Notes under the pieces: generated by a model | Told to the model about the DNA's origin: nothing | The model's database searches: none | Seen by the model: the letters and a program-made list of their open reading frames with translations, nothing else | NCBI GenBank assembly: GCA_017449495.1 | Contig: JAFTFO010000015.1 | Span: 1 to 64,000 of the forward strand | Length of the DNA stretch: 64,000 nt | Reading direction: 5' to 3' | From: Prevotella sp. | Lineage (GTDB): Bacteria > Bacteroidota > Bacteroidia > Bacteroidales > Bacteroidaceae | Position numbers and translations under genes: made by a program | Part shown: piece by piece, positions 9,095-17,830 of the stretch | Numbering within the stretch: the stretch's first letter is position 1 | Layout: every line of letters starts with the position of its first letter

Positions 9095-9714
9095 AGGCCA
9101 AACCTCTTCTTGACGAACTCCGCAATCAGTTTCTCCGTTTCCATCAGGCCAAGCACACTGGAGTCGACACAGAGATCATAACTCTCCGCGGCTCCCCATT
9201 TCTTACCTGTATAGTAATTATAGTAGGCCGAACGCTTTGACTCGCGCTGCTCTATGAACTTTCGCGCTGCATCAGCCTCAAGGTGCTGCTTATTCATAAT
9301 TTGCTCGATGCGATAGTCCATGGAGGCCGTGATGAAGATATTCACAGTATTCTTGAAGTCACGCAGCACATAGTCAGCACAACGTCCCACGAACACACAA
9401 GAGCCTTCATGAGCAGCCTTGCGGATGGCATCGCTCTGGAACTGGAACAGGCTCTCCTGCGAGAAGCCCGACTTATAGTCGCCGCTGCTGCTGATATGAG
9501 GCGAGCCCAGGTTCAGCAGTCCACGGAAGAAACCCTTCTTCTCATCATTCTGCTCAAAGATTTTCTCGGACAGTCCGCTTTCCTTGGCAGCCAGATTAAG
9601 CAACTCGCGGTCGTAATACTTAGCCTGGAAGTCGAGGGCCAGCATGCGTCCGATATCATGCCCGCCAGAGCCTAATTGCCGTCCTACATTGATGATAATC
9701 TTCTTGTCAGCCAT
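9091..9714 (-). CDS. Cytidylate kinase-like family protein
   Basis: A 207-residue P-loop protein of the Cytidylate_kin2 group. The glycine-rich loop GRQLGSGGHDIG is a variant of Walker A, YYDRELLNLAAKESGL follows, and FVGRCADYVL and KRSAYYNYYTGKKWG match the group's lid and C-terminal region. It is a likely nucleoside monophosphate-type kinase, but members are often separate from true Cmk, and the substrate is not shown. It starts 5 nt after the MATE gene and overlaps the phosphoesterase gene. Confidence 0.8.
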   Translation of the reverse strand: MADKKIIINVGRQLGSGGHDIGRMLALDFQAKYYDRELLNLAAKESGLSEKIFEQNDEKKGFFRGLLNLGSPHISSSGDYKSGFSQESLFQFQSDAIRKAAHEGSCVFVGRCADYVLRDFKNTVNIFITASMDYRIEQIMNKQHLEADAARKFIEQRESKRSAYYNYYTGKKWGAAESYDLCVDSSVLGLMETEKLIAEFVKKRFGL

Positions 9715-9719
9715 ATTTC

Positions 9720-11069
9720 TTAACTCTTAACTCTTAACTTCTTCATGTACCACATCAGCATCGGAATAGTCATCGCAAACGAACCGAAGTCAGAGGCAGG
9801 CATGGAGTACCACACACCATCCAAGTCCCAGAACAGCGGGAACACATACGCCATCGGCAGCAACAGGAACAGCTGACGCGACAGCGAGAGGAAGATGCTG
9901 ATCTTCACTTTGCCGATGCACTGGAAAAAGTTCGTGATGACTGCCTGCGAGCCAACGACAAAGAACACCAGCATATCGAGCTTGATACCTCTTGCTGAGA
10001 GGTCGAGCAAAGTCGGATCGGTCGTAAAGATGCGTGCTATCTGCCTTGGGAACGACATCGAAAGTGTCCAACCTACAAGCAAGATGGCCGTGGCACAGGC
10101 GATGGCTAAGTAGAGACAGCGCAGCATACGGTCGAACTTCTCTGCACCGTAGTTATAGCCCACGATGGGCTGCATGCCCTGCGTGATGCCTATGACGAAC
10201 ATAAAGAACACCATTACCACCGAGTTGGCAATCGAATAGGCACCCACTGCCATATCGCCGCCATAACGCACAAACTGGTTATTCATGAAGATCACGATAA
10301 CACAAGAGGTGACATTCATCAAGAAGGGTGAGATACCGATGCTGATAATATTCTTCACGAGATTGGATTTCAGCCGATAGATGCCCCGCTTCAGGTGAAG
10401 CAACTCGTTCTTGTTCGAGAAGAGCCACATCTGCCAACAGAGAGCCATCGACTGTGAGGTGACCGTCGCTAAGGCAGCCCCTCGGATGCCCCACCGGAAC
10501 CACCATACGAAGGCAATCACCAACAGAATATTCATCCCCACCGTGAATAGTACGGAGTACATGGCATGGCGTGGCTTGCCTGCGGCACGGAGTACGGCAT
10601 TCATACCGAAATACATGTGGGTAATCATGTTGCCCAACAGAATCACTGTCATAAACTCACGAGCATAAGGCAATGTCACATCCGAGGCGCCGAAGAAGCG
10701 CAGGATCGGGTCCAGGAACACGAGACTGATGACCATGAAGAGAAAGCCGATCACGAGATTCAACGTCACCGTATTACCTAATAAGTTCTCTGCGGTTTGA
10801 TAGTCCTTCTGTCCAAGTTTGACGGATATACAGGTCGACGCACCCACACCTACAGCCGCTCCGAAAGCACCACTGAGGTTCATGAACGGAAACGTGATGC
10901 CGAGACCCGCAATGGCCTCAGGGCCCACCACCTGACCAATCATGGCACGGTCGATGATGTTGTAGAGGCTCGATGCGGTCATAGCCACGATGGCGGGCAG
11001 GGCATACTGCCAAAGCAGTTGACCTACGGGCTTCTGTCCCAGTTCGAGTGCGGCTTGTTTATTGTCCAT
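9720..11069 (-). CDS. MATE family multidrug/metabolite efflux transporter
   Basis: A 449-residue protein with about twelve membrane helices in two MATE half-repeats (LPAIVAMTASSLYNIIDRAMIG at the start; QGMQPIVGYNYGA in the second half). It is expected to export drugs or metabolites with Na+ or H+ exchange. The start is the ATG ending at 11069: a longer frame would begin inside the -7 promoter element TATCTTTG at 11097-11104. It is first in the eight-gene operon. The last codons and stop lie in a ttaactcttaactcttaac repeat. Confidence 0.92.
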   Translation of the reverse strand: MDNKQAALELGQKPVGQLLWQYALPAIVAMTASSLYNIIDRAMIGQVVGPEAIAGLGITFPFMNLSGAFGAAVGVGASTCISVKLGQKDYQTAENLLGNTVTLNLVIGFLFMVISLVFLDPILRFFGASDVTLPYAREFMTVILLGNMITHMYFGMNAVLRAAGKPRHAMYSVLFTVGMNILLVIAFVWWFRWGIRGAALATVTSQSMALCWQMWLFSNKNELLHLKRGIYRLKSNLVKNIISIGISPFLMNVTSCVIVIFMNNQFVRYGGDMAVGAYSIANSVVMVFFMFVIGITQGMQPIVGYNYGAEKFDRMLRCLYLAIACATAILLVGWTLSMSFPRQIARIFTTDPTLLDLSARGIKLDMLVFFVVGSQAVITNFFQCIGKVKISIFLSLSRQLFLLLPMAYVFPLFWDLDGVWYSMPASDFGSFAMTIPMLMWYMKKLRVKS

Positions 11070-11096
11070 ATTCACCTTGACTCTATAAAAACGGTG

Positions 11097-11154
11097 CAAA
11101 GATACGAATATTTTTCGAGATAAGCTACAAATTCAAAAAAACTTTGTACCTTTG
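11097..11154. promoter_or_regulatory. Divergent promoters, MATE operon and subtilase operon
   Basis: Two Bacteroidota -7 elements face away from each other: TATCTTTG read on the minus strand (11097-11104) and TACCTTTG on the plus strand (11147-11154). Each is followed within about 15-30 nt by its gene start. The -33 boxes are weak. Confidence 0.6.
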
Positions 11155-11162
11155 CAGTCGCA

Positions 11163-12617
11163 ATGCGCATGGACAACCTTTTCAGACTCATGACCTGCCT
11201 GCTTTTTGCCCTCTGTTTCCAACTGTCGGCAGATGCAGGTACCCATTCCAGGAAAAAATATCCGGGAGGCAAGCACTATATCTGGCGATACACTCTGAAG
11301 GACAAGTTGGGCAGTTCCTATTCGCTTGAACACCCAGGACGTTGGTTGTCCCACAAGTCTATTGAGCGACGTAGGCGCCAGGGACTGAGCCTCGACTCCA
11401 CCGATTTGCCTGTCAGCACCAAGTATCTTCGTCAGATCGAGAAAACGCTCAACGGGGTGTCCTACGAAAACCGTAAGAAGTCATCTGATGGCATCATCAT
11501 TGGCACCAGCCGATGGAACAATACGGTTCTTGTACGTTCCAACGACACTACCCTTCTGAACAGACTCTCCATGCTCGACTGCATGGCTAAAGCCCAGTGC
11601 GTGTGGACATCGCCCGATTCCGTCGACCGTTACGTCAAGCACACCTATCACGACTCTTTCAACCCCTGGGACAGCATTAAGGGGGTGAACTATGGCAATG
11701 GCAAGGATCAGTTGGAGATGCTCCAAGGTCACCGTCTGCACAACATCGGGAAACGGGGCAAGGGGATGACTATCGCCGTCCTTGATGGCGGATTCCAGAA
11801 CGCAGACGTCATCCCTGCCATTCTCCACGCCAACATCATCGGCACGAAAGACTTCGTCTATCCCAACAGTCCCTTTTTCTATCAAGAAACCGACCACGGC
11901 ACGAAAGTGCTCTCGGCCATGGCCGCCAATGAGCCTGAAGTATTCATAGGAACGGCTCCGGAAGCTCGCTACTGGCTATTGCGCTGCGAAGATCAGCAGA
12001 CTGAACAGCCCGTGGAGGAAGACTATTGGGCTATGGCTGCAGAATTTGCCGATTCTGCGGGTGTTGACATCATCAACTCCAGTCTGGGTTATAACGAGTA
12101 TGACAAGGGCAACGTTAACTATCACCAACGCGACCTCAACGGCCACACCTCACTTATCAGCCGTACAGCCTCCTTGCTCGCCAAGAAAGGCATCATCCTC
12201 GTCAACTCGGCAGGTAACTCGGGCATGGGGCCCTGGAAGAAGATTGCATTCCCTGCTGACGCAAATGACATCATCACTGTCGGAGCAGTGAACTCTGAGA
12301 AGAAGAATGCACCTTTCAGTGGCGTAGGTCCGACCCAGGACGGTCGTGTGAAGCCCGACGTGATGGCCCTTGGCAGTCCAGCCTCACTGATCTCAGGGCG
12401 TGGCAGCATCGTCAGAGACATGGGCACCTCGTTCTCTACGCCCATCGTAGCAGGACTGACAGCCTGTCTATGGCAGGCTCTGCCTGAAAAGACGGCCTTG
12501 GAGATCATTCAACTGGTCCGTCAGGCAGGAAGCTACTACCAGCAGCCCGACAACATCTACGGCTATGGCATCCCCAACTTCTGGCGGGCATATATGATTG
12601 GGAATATGAAAGAATGA
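11163..12617 (+). CDS. Secreted S8 family serine peptidase (subtilase)
   Basis: A 484-residue subtilisin-like protease. Signal peptide MRMDNLFRLMTCLLFALCF then SADA. The catalytic triad is complete: Asp208 in IAVLDGGF, His245 in TDHGTKV, Ser423 in GTSFSTPIVAG, with the oxyanion Asn352 in NSAGNSG. Residues about 25-190 are a long N-terminal region that may serve as a propeptide. No C-terminal sorting module is visible. The transcript leader is very short, with the -7 element 9 nt before the first ATG; the ATG at 11169 is an alternative. It is translationally coupled to xseA by a 4-nt overlap, an unusual pairing. Confidence 0.9.
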   Translation: MRMDNLFRLMTCLLFALCFQLSADAGTHSRKKYPGGKHYIWRYTLKDKLGSSYSLEHPGRWLSHKSIERRRRQGLSLDSTDLPVSTKYLRQIEKTLNGVSYENRKKSSDGIIIGTSRWNNTVLVRSNDTTLLNRLSMLDCMAKAQCVWTSPDSVDRYVKHTYHDSFNPWDSIKGVNYGNGKDQLEMLQGHRLHNIGKRGKGMTIAVLDGGFQNADVIPAILHANIIGTKDFVYPNSPFFYQETDHGTKVLSAMAANEPEVFIGTAPEARYWLLRCEDQQTEQPVEEDYWAMAAEFADSAGVDIINSSLGYNEYDKGNVNYHQRDLNGHTSLISRTASLLAKKGIILVNSAGNSGMGPWKKIAFPADANDIITVGAVNSEKKNAPFSGVGPTQDGRVKPDVMALGSPASLISGRGSIVRDMGTSFSTPIVAGLTACLWQALPEKTALEIIQLVRQAGSYYQQPDNIYGYGIPNFWRAYMIGNMKE

Positions 12618-13963
12618 AATCTCCCACCATGAAGCATGAAAGACGTCTGACGCTATTTGAACTCAACAGCCTCGTCCGTGAGGTGATCGAGTGCGAGATG
12701 CCCCATGAATATTGGGTAGAGGCCGAGTTGTCGGAATGTCGTGAGAGTCGAGGTCATTGTTTCTTAGAACTTATTCAAAAAGACGAACATAACGCCACCC
12801 CCATTGCCAAGGCTTCTGCCAAGTGCTGGGCCTCGAAGTGGATGATTATCCGTCCCTACTTCGAGCGTACCACCGGCCAACGACTCCACGCTGGTATGAA
12901 GGTCCTGCTGAAGGTATACCCTCAGTTCCATGAGGCTTTTGGTTTCTCATGGATCGTCACCGATATCGACCCCACCTACACCCTGGGCGACATGGCCCGC
13001 AAGCGTCAGGAGATCATTCGCCAACTGAAAGAAGAGGGAGTCTTTGACCTTCAAAAGGAATTACAACTGCCACGATTCTGCCAACATATCGCTGTGATAT
13101 CGAGTGAAACAGCTGCAGGCTATGGCGACTTCTGCAACCAACTGGCCGACAATCCATACGGTTTTCAGTTCCACACCCAACTCTTTCCTGCCATCATGCA
13201 GGGCGAGGGTGTGGAGCAAAGCATCATTGCCGCCCTCAACCGTATCTATCAGGGGCAGAGTAATCATAATTCTCAATTCCCAATTATCAATTCTCAATTC
13301 GACTGCGTCGTCATCATCCGTGGCGGAGGTGCCACCAGCGACATGTCAGGTTTCGACACACTGGCTCTGGCAGAGAACGTAGCGAACTTCCCCATACCTA
13401 TTATTACAGGCATCGGCCACGATCGCGACGAGAGTATCCTCGACATGGTGAGCCATACGAGGGTGAAGACTCCCACAGCTGCTGCCGCCCTGCTCATCGA
13501 ACACCTGAAGGCCGTACTCGACGTGCTCAATGATGCCCAAGACCGCATCACGAACATCGTGCAGCAAAAACTCTCAACACTCAACACTCAACTCTCAACT
13601 CTGCAAGCTGCCATCCCCAGAATCCTCACAGTCGTCCTGACCCGCCAACATGCCAGCCTCGATGCCCTGAACCAGCGGTTATCCAGTTCCATCCAAAGGC
13701 GGATCGTCAGCGAACGGGGCCGAATGGAGGCCTTCGAGCAACGACTTCCGATGTTGGCTGAGCGACGACTCACACAGGAGAAGCACCAGATTGAAATCAT
13801 CAGCGAGAAACTCAGGATGCTCGACCCCACCCTACTGCTGAAACGTGGATATAGCATCACGATGAAAGACGGAAGGGTGGTCAAGGACGTCGCCGCCCTA
13901 AAAACAGGCGACGAAATAGAAACGAAACTATCTGTAGGAACCATCAAATCGATTATAACATGA
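12614..13963 (+). CDS. xseA: Exodeoxyribonuclease VII large subunit
   Basis: A 449-residue XseA, which with XseB degrades single-stranded DNA. The OB-fold N-terminus (RRLTLFELNSLVREVIE; WVEAELSECRESRGHCFLEL) and the catalytic core (VISSETAAGYGDF, IIRGGGATSDMSGFD, TGIGHDRDESILDMV) are present, followed by a coiled-coil and the short RGYSIT tail motif. Two low-complexity repeats lie in frame: around residues 217-229 (NHNSQFPIINSQF) and 318-330 (LSTLNTQLSTLQ). ATGA overlaps with both neighbours suggest coupled translation. Confidence 0.93.
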   Translation: MKSPTMKHERRLTLFELNSLVREVIECEMPHEYWVEAELSECRESRGHCFLELIQKDEHNATPIAKASAKCWASKWMIIRPYFERTTGQRLHAGMKVLLKVYPQFHEAFGFSWIVTDIDPTYTLGDMARKRQEIIRQLKEEGVFDLQKELQLPRFCQHIAVISSETAAGYGDFCNQLADNPYGFQFHTQLFPAIMQGEGVEQSIIAALNRIYQGQSNHNSQFPIINSQFDCVVIIRGGGATSDMSGFDTLALAENVANFPIPIITGIGHDRDESILDMVSHTRVKTPTAAAALLIEHLKAVLDVLNDAQDRITNIVQQKLSTLNTQLSTLQAAIPRILTVVLTRQHASLDALNQRLSSSIQRRIVSERGRMEAFEQRLPMLAERRLTQEKHQIEIISEKLRMLDPTLLLKRGYSITMKDGRVVKDVAALKTGDEIETKLSVGTIKSIIT

Positions 13964-14151
13964 AACAAGAACAGAAATACGAGGCAGCCTTTGCCGAATT
14001 GCAGGCTATCGTCCGTAAGATGGAAGCCGACGAACTGGATATCGACCAAATGTCCGACCAGTTAAAACGCGCCCAGGAACTAATAAAGCTTTGTAAGGAC
14101 AAACTGACCAAGACCGATGAGGACATCAAAAAAATCCTCTCAGCAGAGTAG
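13960..14151 (+). CDS. xseB: Exodeoxyribonuclease VII small subunit
   Basis: A 63-residue, highly charged helical protein (KYEAAFAELQAIVRKMEADELDIDQM, typical XseB) that assembles around the long helix of XseA. It overlaps xseA by 4 nt and closes the operon. Confidence 0.92.
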   Translation: MKQEQKYEAAFAELQAIVRKMEADELDIDQMSDQLKRAQELIKLCKDKLTKTDEDIKKILSAE

Positions 14152-14157
14152 TCACTT

Positions 14158-14176
14158 CCCCTCCTTTTAGGAGGGG
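14158..14176 (+). terminator. Hairpin after xseB (REP-like CCCCTCC/GGAGGGG)
   Basis: A 7-bp GC-rich stem, CCCCTCC at 14158-14164 with GGAGGGG at 14170-14176, around a TTTTA loop, just after the xseB stop. The continuation GCAAGGGGTGGTC resembles a short repeat that I recall as common between Bacteroidota genes, so it may be both terminator and interspersed repeat. Confidence 0.45.
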
Positions 14177-14229
14177 CAAGGGGTGGTCTGAACAAGGATT
14201 TGCACCCTTTTCTCCATTTTTTCTACCTT

Positions 14230-14264
14230 TTTGTTGCTGATTACGACAAAAAGTTGTACTTTTG
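14230..14264 (+). promoter_or_regulatory. Promoter of the ilvE-trmB-LRR-mrp operon
   Basis: TACTTTTG at 14257-14264 is a -7 element. TTTG at 14230-14233 and TTG at 14234-14236 are candidate -33 boxes, with spacers of 23 and 20 nt. The ilvE ATG is 35 nt downstream. Confidence 0.5.
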
Positions 14265-14299
14265 CCAGAAATTTGAAACTTAATAAAGAATTATAGACA

Positions 14300-15316
14300 A
14301 TGAAAAATTTAGATTGGGGTAGTCTGTCATTCGGTTATATGAAGACCGACTACAATGTGCGTTGCTACTATCGCGACGGCAAGTGGGGCGAGATCGAAGT
14401 TTGCTCCGACGAGTATCTGAACCTGCACATGGCAGCCACCTGTCTGCACTACGGACAGGAGGCCTTCGAGGGGCTGAAAGCCTATCGTTGCCCTGATGGC
14501 AAGGTGCGTATCTTCCGTGTCGATGAGAATGCAGCCCGTCTGCAGTCCACCTGCCGAGGCATCATGATGCCCGAGGTGAGCACAGAACTCTTCACGGAGA
14601 TGGTGAAGAAGGTGGTGCGTCTGAATCAGGAGTGGATTCCTACTTACGAGAGCGGGGCCACACTATATATCCGTCCGCTGCTGATCGGAACAAGCGCTCA
14701 GGTAGGCGTTCACCCTGCCAAGGAGTACTGTTTCCTGATCTTCGTCACCCCCGTAGGCCCGTACTTCAAGGGCGGTTTCGCGGCTAATCCTTATGTGATC
14801 ATCCGCGACTACGACCGCAGTGCACCTCTTGGTACTGGTAAGTATAAGGTGGGTGGTAACTACGCCGCCTCTCTCTTCGCCAACAACCTGGCTCATGAGA
14901 AGGGCTACGCCTGCGAGTTCTATCTCGACGCCAAGGAGAAGAAGTATATGGACGAGTGTGGTGCTGCTAACTTCTTTGGTATTAAGGACAACACCTATAT
15001 CACCCCGAAGTCAACCTCTATCCTGCCCTCCATCACTAACAAGTCGCTGATGCAGGTGGCCGAGGACTTAGGCATGAAGGTGGAGCGTCGTCCAATTCCC
15101 GAAGAGGAACTTGAGACCTTCGAGGAGGCAGGTGCCTGCGGAACAGCAGCCGTCATCAGCCCCATCTCCTATATCGACGACCTCGATACCGGCAAGCGCT
15201 ACTCCTTCGGTGAGAAGCCAGGCCCCGTGTCGAAAAAGCTCTTCGACACCCTGCGAGGCATCCAGTATGGTGAGATCGAGGACAAGCACGGCTGGACCAC
15301 TGTTGTCATCGAGTAA
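14300..15316 (+). CDS. ilvE: Branched-chain amino acid aminotransferase
   Basis: A 338-residue fold-type IV PLP enzyme performing the last step of Val/Leu/Ile synthesis and the first step of their breakdown. Seen: LHYGQEAFEGLKAY at the N-terminus, the PLP lysine region GTGKYKVGGNYAAS, MDECGAANFFGI, and the C-terminal GTAAVISPISYI phosphate-binding block. Length is normal. It is first in a four-gene operon, 3 nt before trmB. Confidence 0.93.
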   Translation: MKNLDWGSLSFGYMKTDYNVRCYYRDGKWGEIEVCSDEYLNLHMAATCLHYGQEAFEGLKAYRCPDGKVRIFRVDENAARLQSTCRGIMMPEVSTELFTEMVKKVVRLNQEWIPTYESGATLYIRPLLIGTSAQVGVHPAKEYCFLIFVTPVGPYFKGGFAANPYVIIRDYDRSAPLGTGKYKVGGNYAASLFANNLAHEKGYACEFYLDAKEKKYMDECGAANFFGIKDNTYITPKSTSILPSITNKSLMQVAEDLGMKVERRPIPEEELETFEEAGACGTAAVISPISYIDDLDTGKRYSFGEKPGPVSKKLFDTLRGIQYGEIEDKHGWTTVVIE

Positions 15317-15319
15317 TAC

Positions 15320-16090
15320 ATGGGCAAAGGCAAGCTGGCGAAATTCGCCGACATGGAAACTTATGAGAACGTGTTTCAATACCCCTATTCGGTGGTGGAA
15401 CACGTTCCATTCGCCATGCAGGGACACTGGCATGAAGCGTATTTCCACAACCAGAACCCCATCGTACTCGAATTGGGTTGTGGCAAAGGCGAGTACACGG
15501 TCGAGCTGGCCAAGCTCTACCCCGACATAAACTTCATCGGCGTAGACATCAAAGGTGCCCGCATGTGGACTGGCGCCACCCAAGCCCTCCGTGAGGGACT
15601 GAAAAACGTAGCCTTTCTCCGCACAAACATCGAGATTATTGAGCGTTTCTTTACTGAAGACGAGGTACAAGAGATATGGCTCACTTTCAGCGACCCCCAG
15701 ATGAAGAACCCACGCAAGCGCCTGACCTCCACCTATTTCATGGAGCGCTATCGTAAGTTCCTCATTGACGGCGGCATCATCCACCTGAAGACCGACTCCA
15801 ATTTCCTCTTCACCTATACGAACTATATGGTTGAGAAGAATCAGTTGCCCATCATCTTTAGGACCGAAGACCTGTATAACGACGATCGGATCGATGAGGA
15901 TACGAAGAATATTCTCTCCATCCAGACATACTACGAGTCGATGTGGATTGCCCGTGGCCTGAACATCCGCTACATGAAGTGGCGGTTGCCTCGCACAGGC
16001 ACCCTCGAGGAGCCCGATGTGGAGATAGAACTCGATGACTATCGCTCCTACCACCGCACCAAGCGCAGTTCACTCGACAAAGCTAAATAA
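15320..16090 (+). CDS. trmB: tRNA (guanine-N7-)-methyltransferase
   Basis: A 256-residue TrmB, which makes m7G46 in tRNA from SAM. The SAM-binding motif is [15 protein letters not shown], followed by [11 protein letters not shown]. The catalytic/RNA-binding loop is [13 protein letters not shown], the Bacteroidota variant of the usual [16 protein letters not shown] is the conserved C-terminal motif. It starts 3 nt after ilvE, with no separate promoter. Confidence 0.93.
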   Translation: MGKGKLAKFADMETYENVFQYPYSVVEHVPFAMQGHWHEAYFHNQNPIVLELGCGKGEYTVELAKLYPDINFIGVDIKGARMWTGATQALREGLKNVAFLRTNIEIIERFFTEDEVQEIWLTFSDPQMKNPRKRLTSTYFMERYRKFLIDGGIIHLKTDSNFLFTYTNYMVEKNQLPIIFRTEDLYNDDRIDEDTKNILSIQTYYESMWIARGLNIRYMKWRLPRTGTLEEPDVEIELDDYRSYHRTKRSSLDKAK

Positions 16091-16123
16091 GGACTAAACA
16101 TATCAGATAAAAACAGAAGGATT

Positions 16124-17815
16124 ATGAAGAAAGCATTATTCACCAGTCTGCTGACCATCCTGTCGCTGTGCGCCTCTGCACAGGGATCTGTCAGCGTGAA
16201 CGTCGACTCCGTCGGCATGTTAGGAACCAAGCTCAACGATTCCATACGGTTTAAGATATCGGAACTGACTATTAGCGGCCCGCTCAATGTGCAGGACATC
16301 AAGGTGCTGCAGCAGATCGTGAACCGTACGAAGACCAACAAGAAGAACGTTGACGAATGTCTTGTGACTGCCATCGACCTCTCCAATGCCATCATCGTAG
16401 ACAGTAAGGACGGTAAAGGCATCAAAAGCATTGTGAGCAGCAAGACCAGATCGGGAGAGTTGCCCAACGGTCTCTTCTCTGGTGCCAAGGCACTGACGAA
16501 AGCCGTGCTGCCACAGGGTATCACCGCCATCGGTAAGGACTGCTTCGCCAACTGTGAGAGCCTTGTCGACGTGACCATTCCTGAGACAGTGACAGAAATT
16601 GGCAGCGGAGCCTTCGAGGACTGTAAGGCCCTGCCCGCCATCAACCTACCTGCCAGCCTGAAGACCATCGGAGCCAATGCTTTCGAGGGTTGCGAGTCGT
16701 TCACGTCGATCGTCATCCCTGAGGGTGTGTCCAAGTTAGAGTCCGATGCCTTCAAGGAGTGTAAGAATCTCTCCACCGTCACCCTGCCCAATGGTCTGAA
16801 GGAGATTGGCAATGAAGCCTTCGCCCAGTGCGAGATACTCAACAATGTCGTCATTCCTAACAGCGTCAACGAGATCGGCAGTTCCGCCTTCAGCAAGTGT
16901 ACTGCCCTCAACAGCATCCAGATGGATGGTGTCAGCACGATTGGTAGCAATGCTTTCGAGAACTGTAAGAGCCTTGCCACCATCACCCTGAACAAACTCA
17001 GCAAGTTAGGCAGCAACGCCTTCGAGGGCTGTACCGGCCTTACCAGCGCCACGCTCGACGGCAGTCTGTCGGAGGTCAGCAGTGACGCCTTCAAAAACTG
17101 CACCAGCCTCTCGACCGTCACCATCCCAAACAGTGTAAAGACACTGGGCAACGAGGCCTTCGCCGATTGCAAGAGCCTCGCCGCCATCGAGCTGCCTGCC
17201 TCACTGCAGAAGATTGGCAGCCATGCTTTTGAAAACTGTTCCAGCCTGCGCGAGATGATCATCCCCAACATGGTAAAGAGCATCGGCTCCAGCGCCTTTG
17301 AGGGCTGCACCTCGCTCGACAGCGTGGCCGTCAACGGCTTCATCGAAGAGGTCAGCAGCGACCTATTTCGTCGTTGCCACAACCTACGCACTGTCAGTCT
17401 GCCCAACACCATCCGCAAGATTGGCAGCAAGGCTTTCCAGGAGTGTACGGCACTCGCCAGCATCAGCCTCCCTGTAGCCCTGACCGTTATCGGTGACGAT
17501 GCCTTCGCCAAATGCGCAGCCCTCACCAGCGTCCAGGTGCCCGTAGCCGTCAAGGAGATAGGCAGCTCTGCTTTCGAGGAGTGTGTCATGCTCAGCAGCG
17601 TCGAGCTGTCAGCAGCCCTAAAGAAGATTGGCGGCTCTGCCTTTGCTAAGTGCGCCTCCCTCAAGGAGGTCGTCCTCAACACGCCTGCCCCCCCTGCCAT
17701 CTCCAAGAGCACGTTCAAGGGCACGGCACCTACCTACGTCATCCCACGCGGCAGCCTGAGCGTCTACCTGATGCATAAGGACTGGAAGGCCATCACAGGC
17801 TACAAGGAGAAATAA
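16124..17815 (+). CDS. Secreted BspA-like leucine-rich repeat protein
   Basis: A 563-residue protein with signal peptide MKKALFTSLLTILSLCASAQG and a run of LRR_5-type repeats (consensus IGSxAFExCxxLxxVxLPxxLKx, about 23 residues each), roughly 16-17 in tandem from residue 115 to 545. It ends with a short capped region, VIPRGSLSVYL. BspA-like LRR proteins are surface or secreted adhesins that bind host matrix proteins or other bacteria. No T9SS-type C-terminal module is seen, unlike the two LRR proteins further right. It sits inside a housekeeping operon, 33 nt after trmB and 15 nt before mrp. Confidence 0.88.
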   Translation: MKKALFTSLLTILSLCASAQGSVSVNVDSVGMLGTKLNDSIRFKISELTISGPLNVQDIKVLQQIVNRTKTNKKNVDECLVTAIDLSNAIIVDSKDGKGIKSIVSSKTRSGELPNGLFSGAKALTKAVLPQGITAIGKDCFANCESLVDVTIPETVTEIGSGAFEDCKALPAINLPASLKTIGANAFEGCESFTSIVIPEGVSKLESDAFKECKNLSTVTLPNGLKEIGNEAFAQCEILNNVVIPNSVNEIGSSAFSKCTALNSIQMDGVSTIGSNAFENCKSLATITLNKLSKLGSNAFEGCTGLTSATLDGSLSEVSSDAFKNCTSLSTVTIPNSVKTLGNEAFADCKSLAAIELPASLQKIGSHAFENCSSLREMIIPNMVKSIGSSAFEGCTSLDSVAVNGFIEEVSSDLFRRCHNLRTVSLPNTIRKIGSKAFQECTALASISLPVALTVIGDDAFAKCAALTSVQVPVAVKEIGSSAFEECVMLSSVELSAALKKIGGSAFAKCASLKEVVLNTPAPPAISKSTFKGTAPTYVIPRGSLSVYLMHKDWKAITGYKEK

Positions 17816-17830
17816 AAAAGCGAAGTTAAA

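Noticed and set aside
16048-17724. 558-residue frame on the minus strand opposite the LRR protein
   Set aside because: Shadow of the LRR gene: no signal, domain or start context, and the repeat periodicity of the sense gene keeps the opposite frame open.
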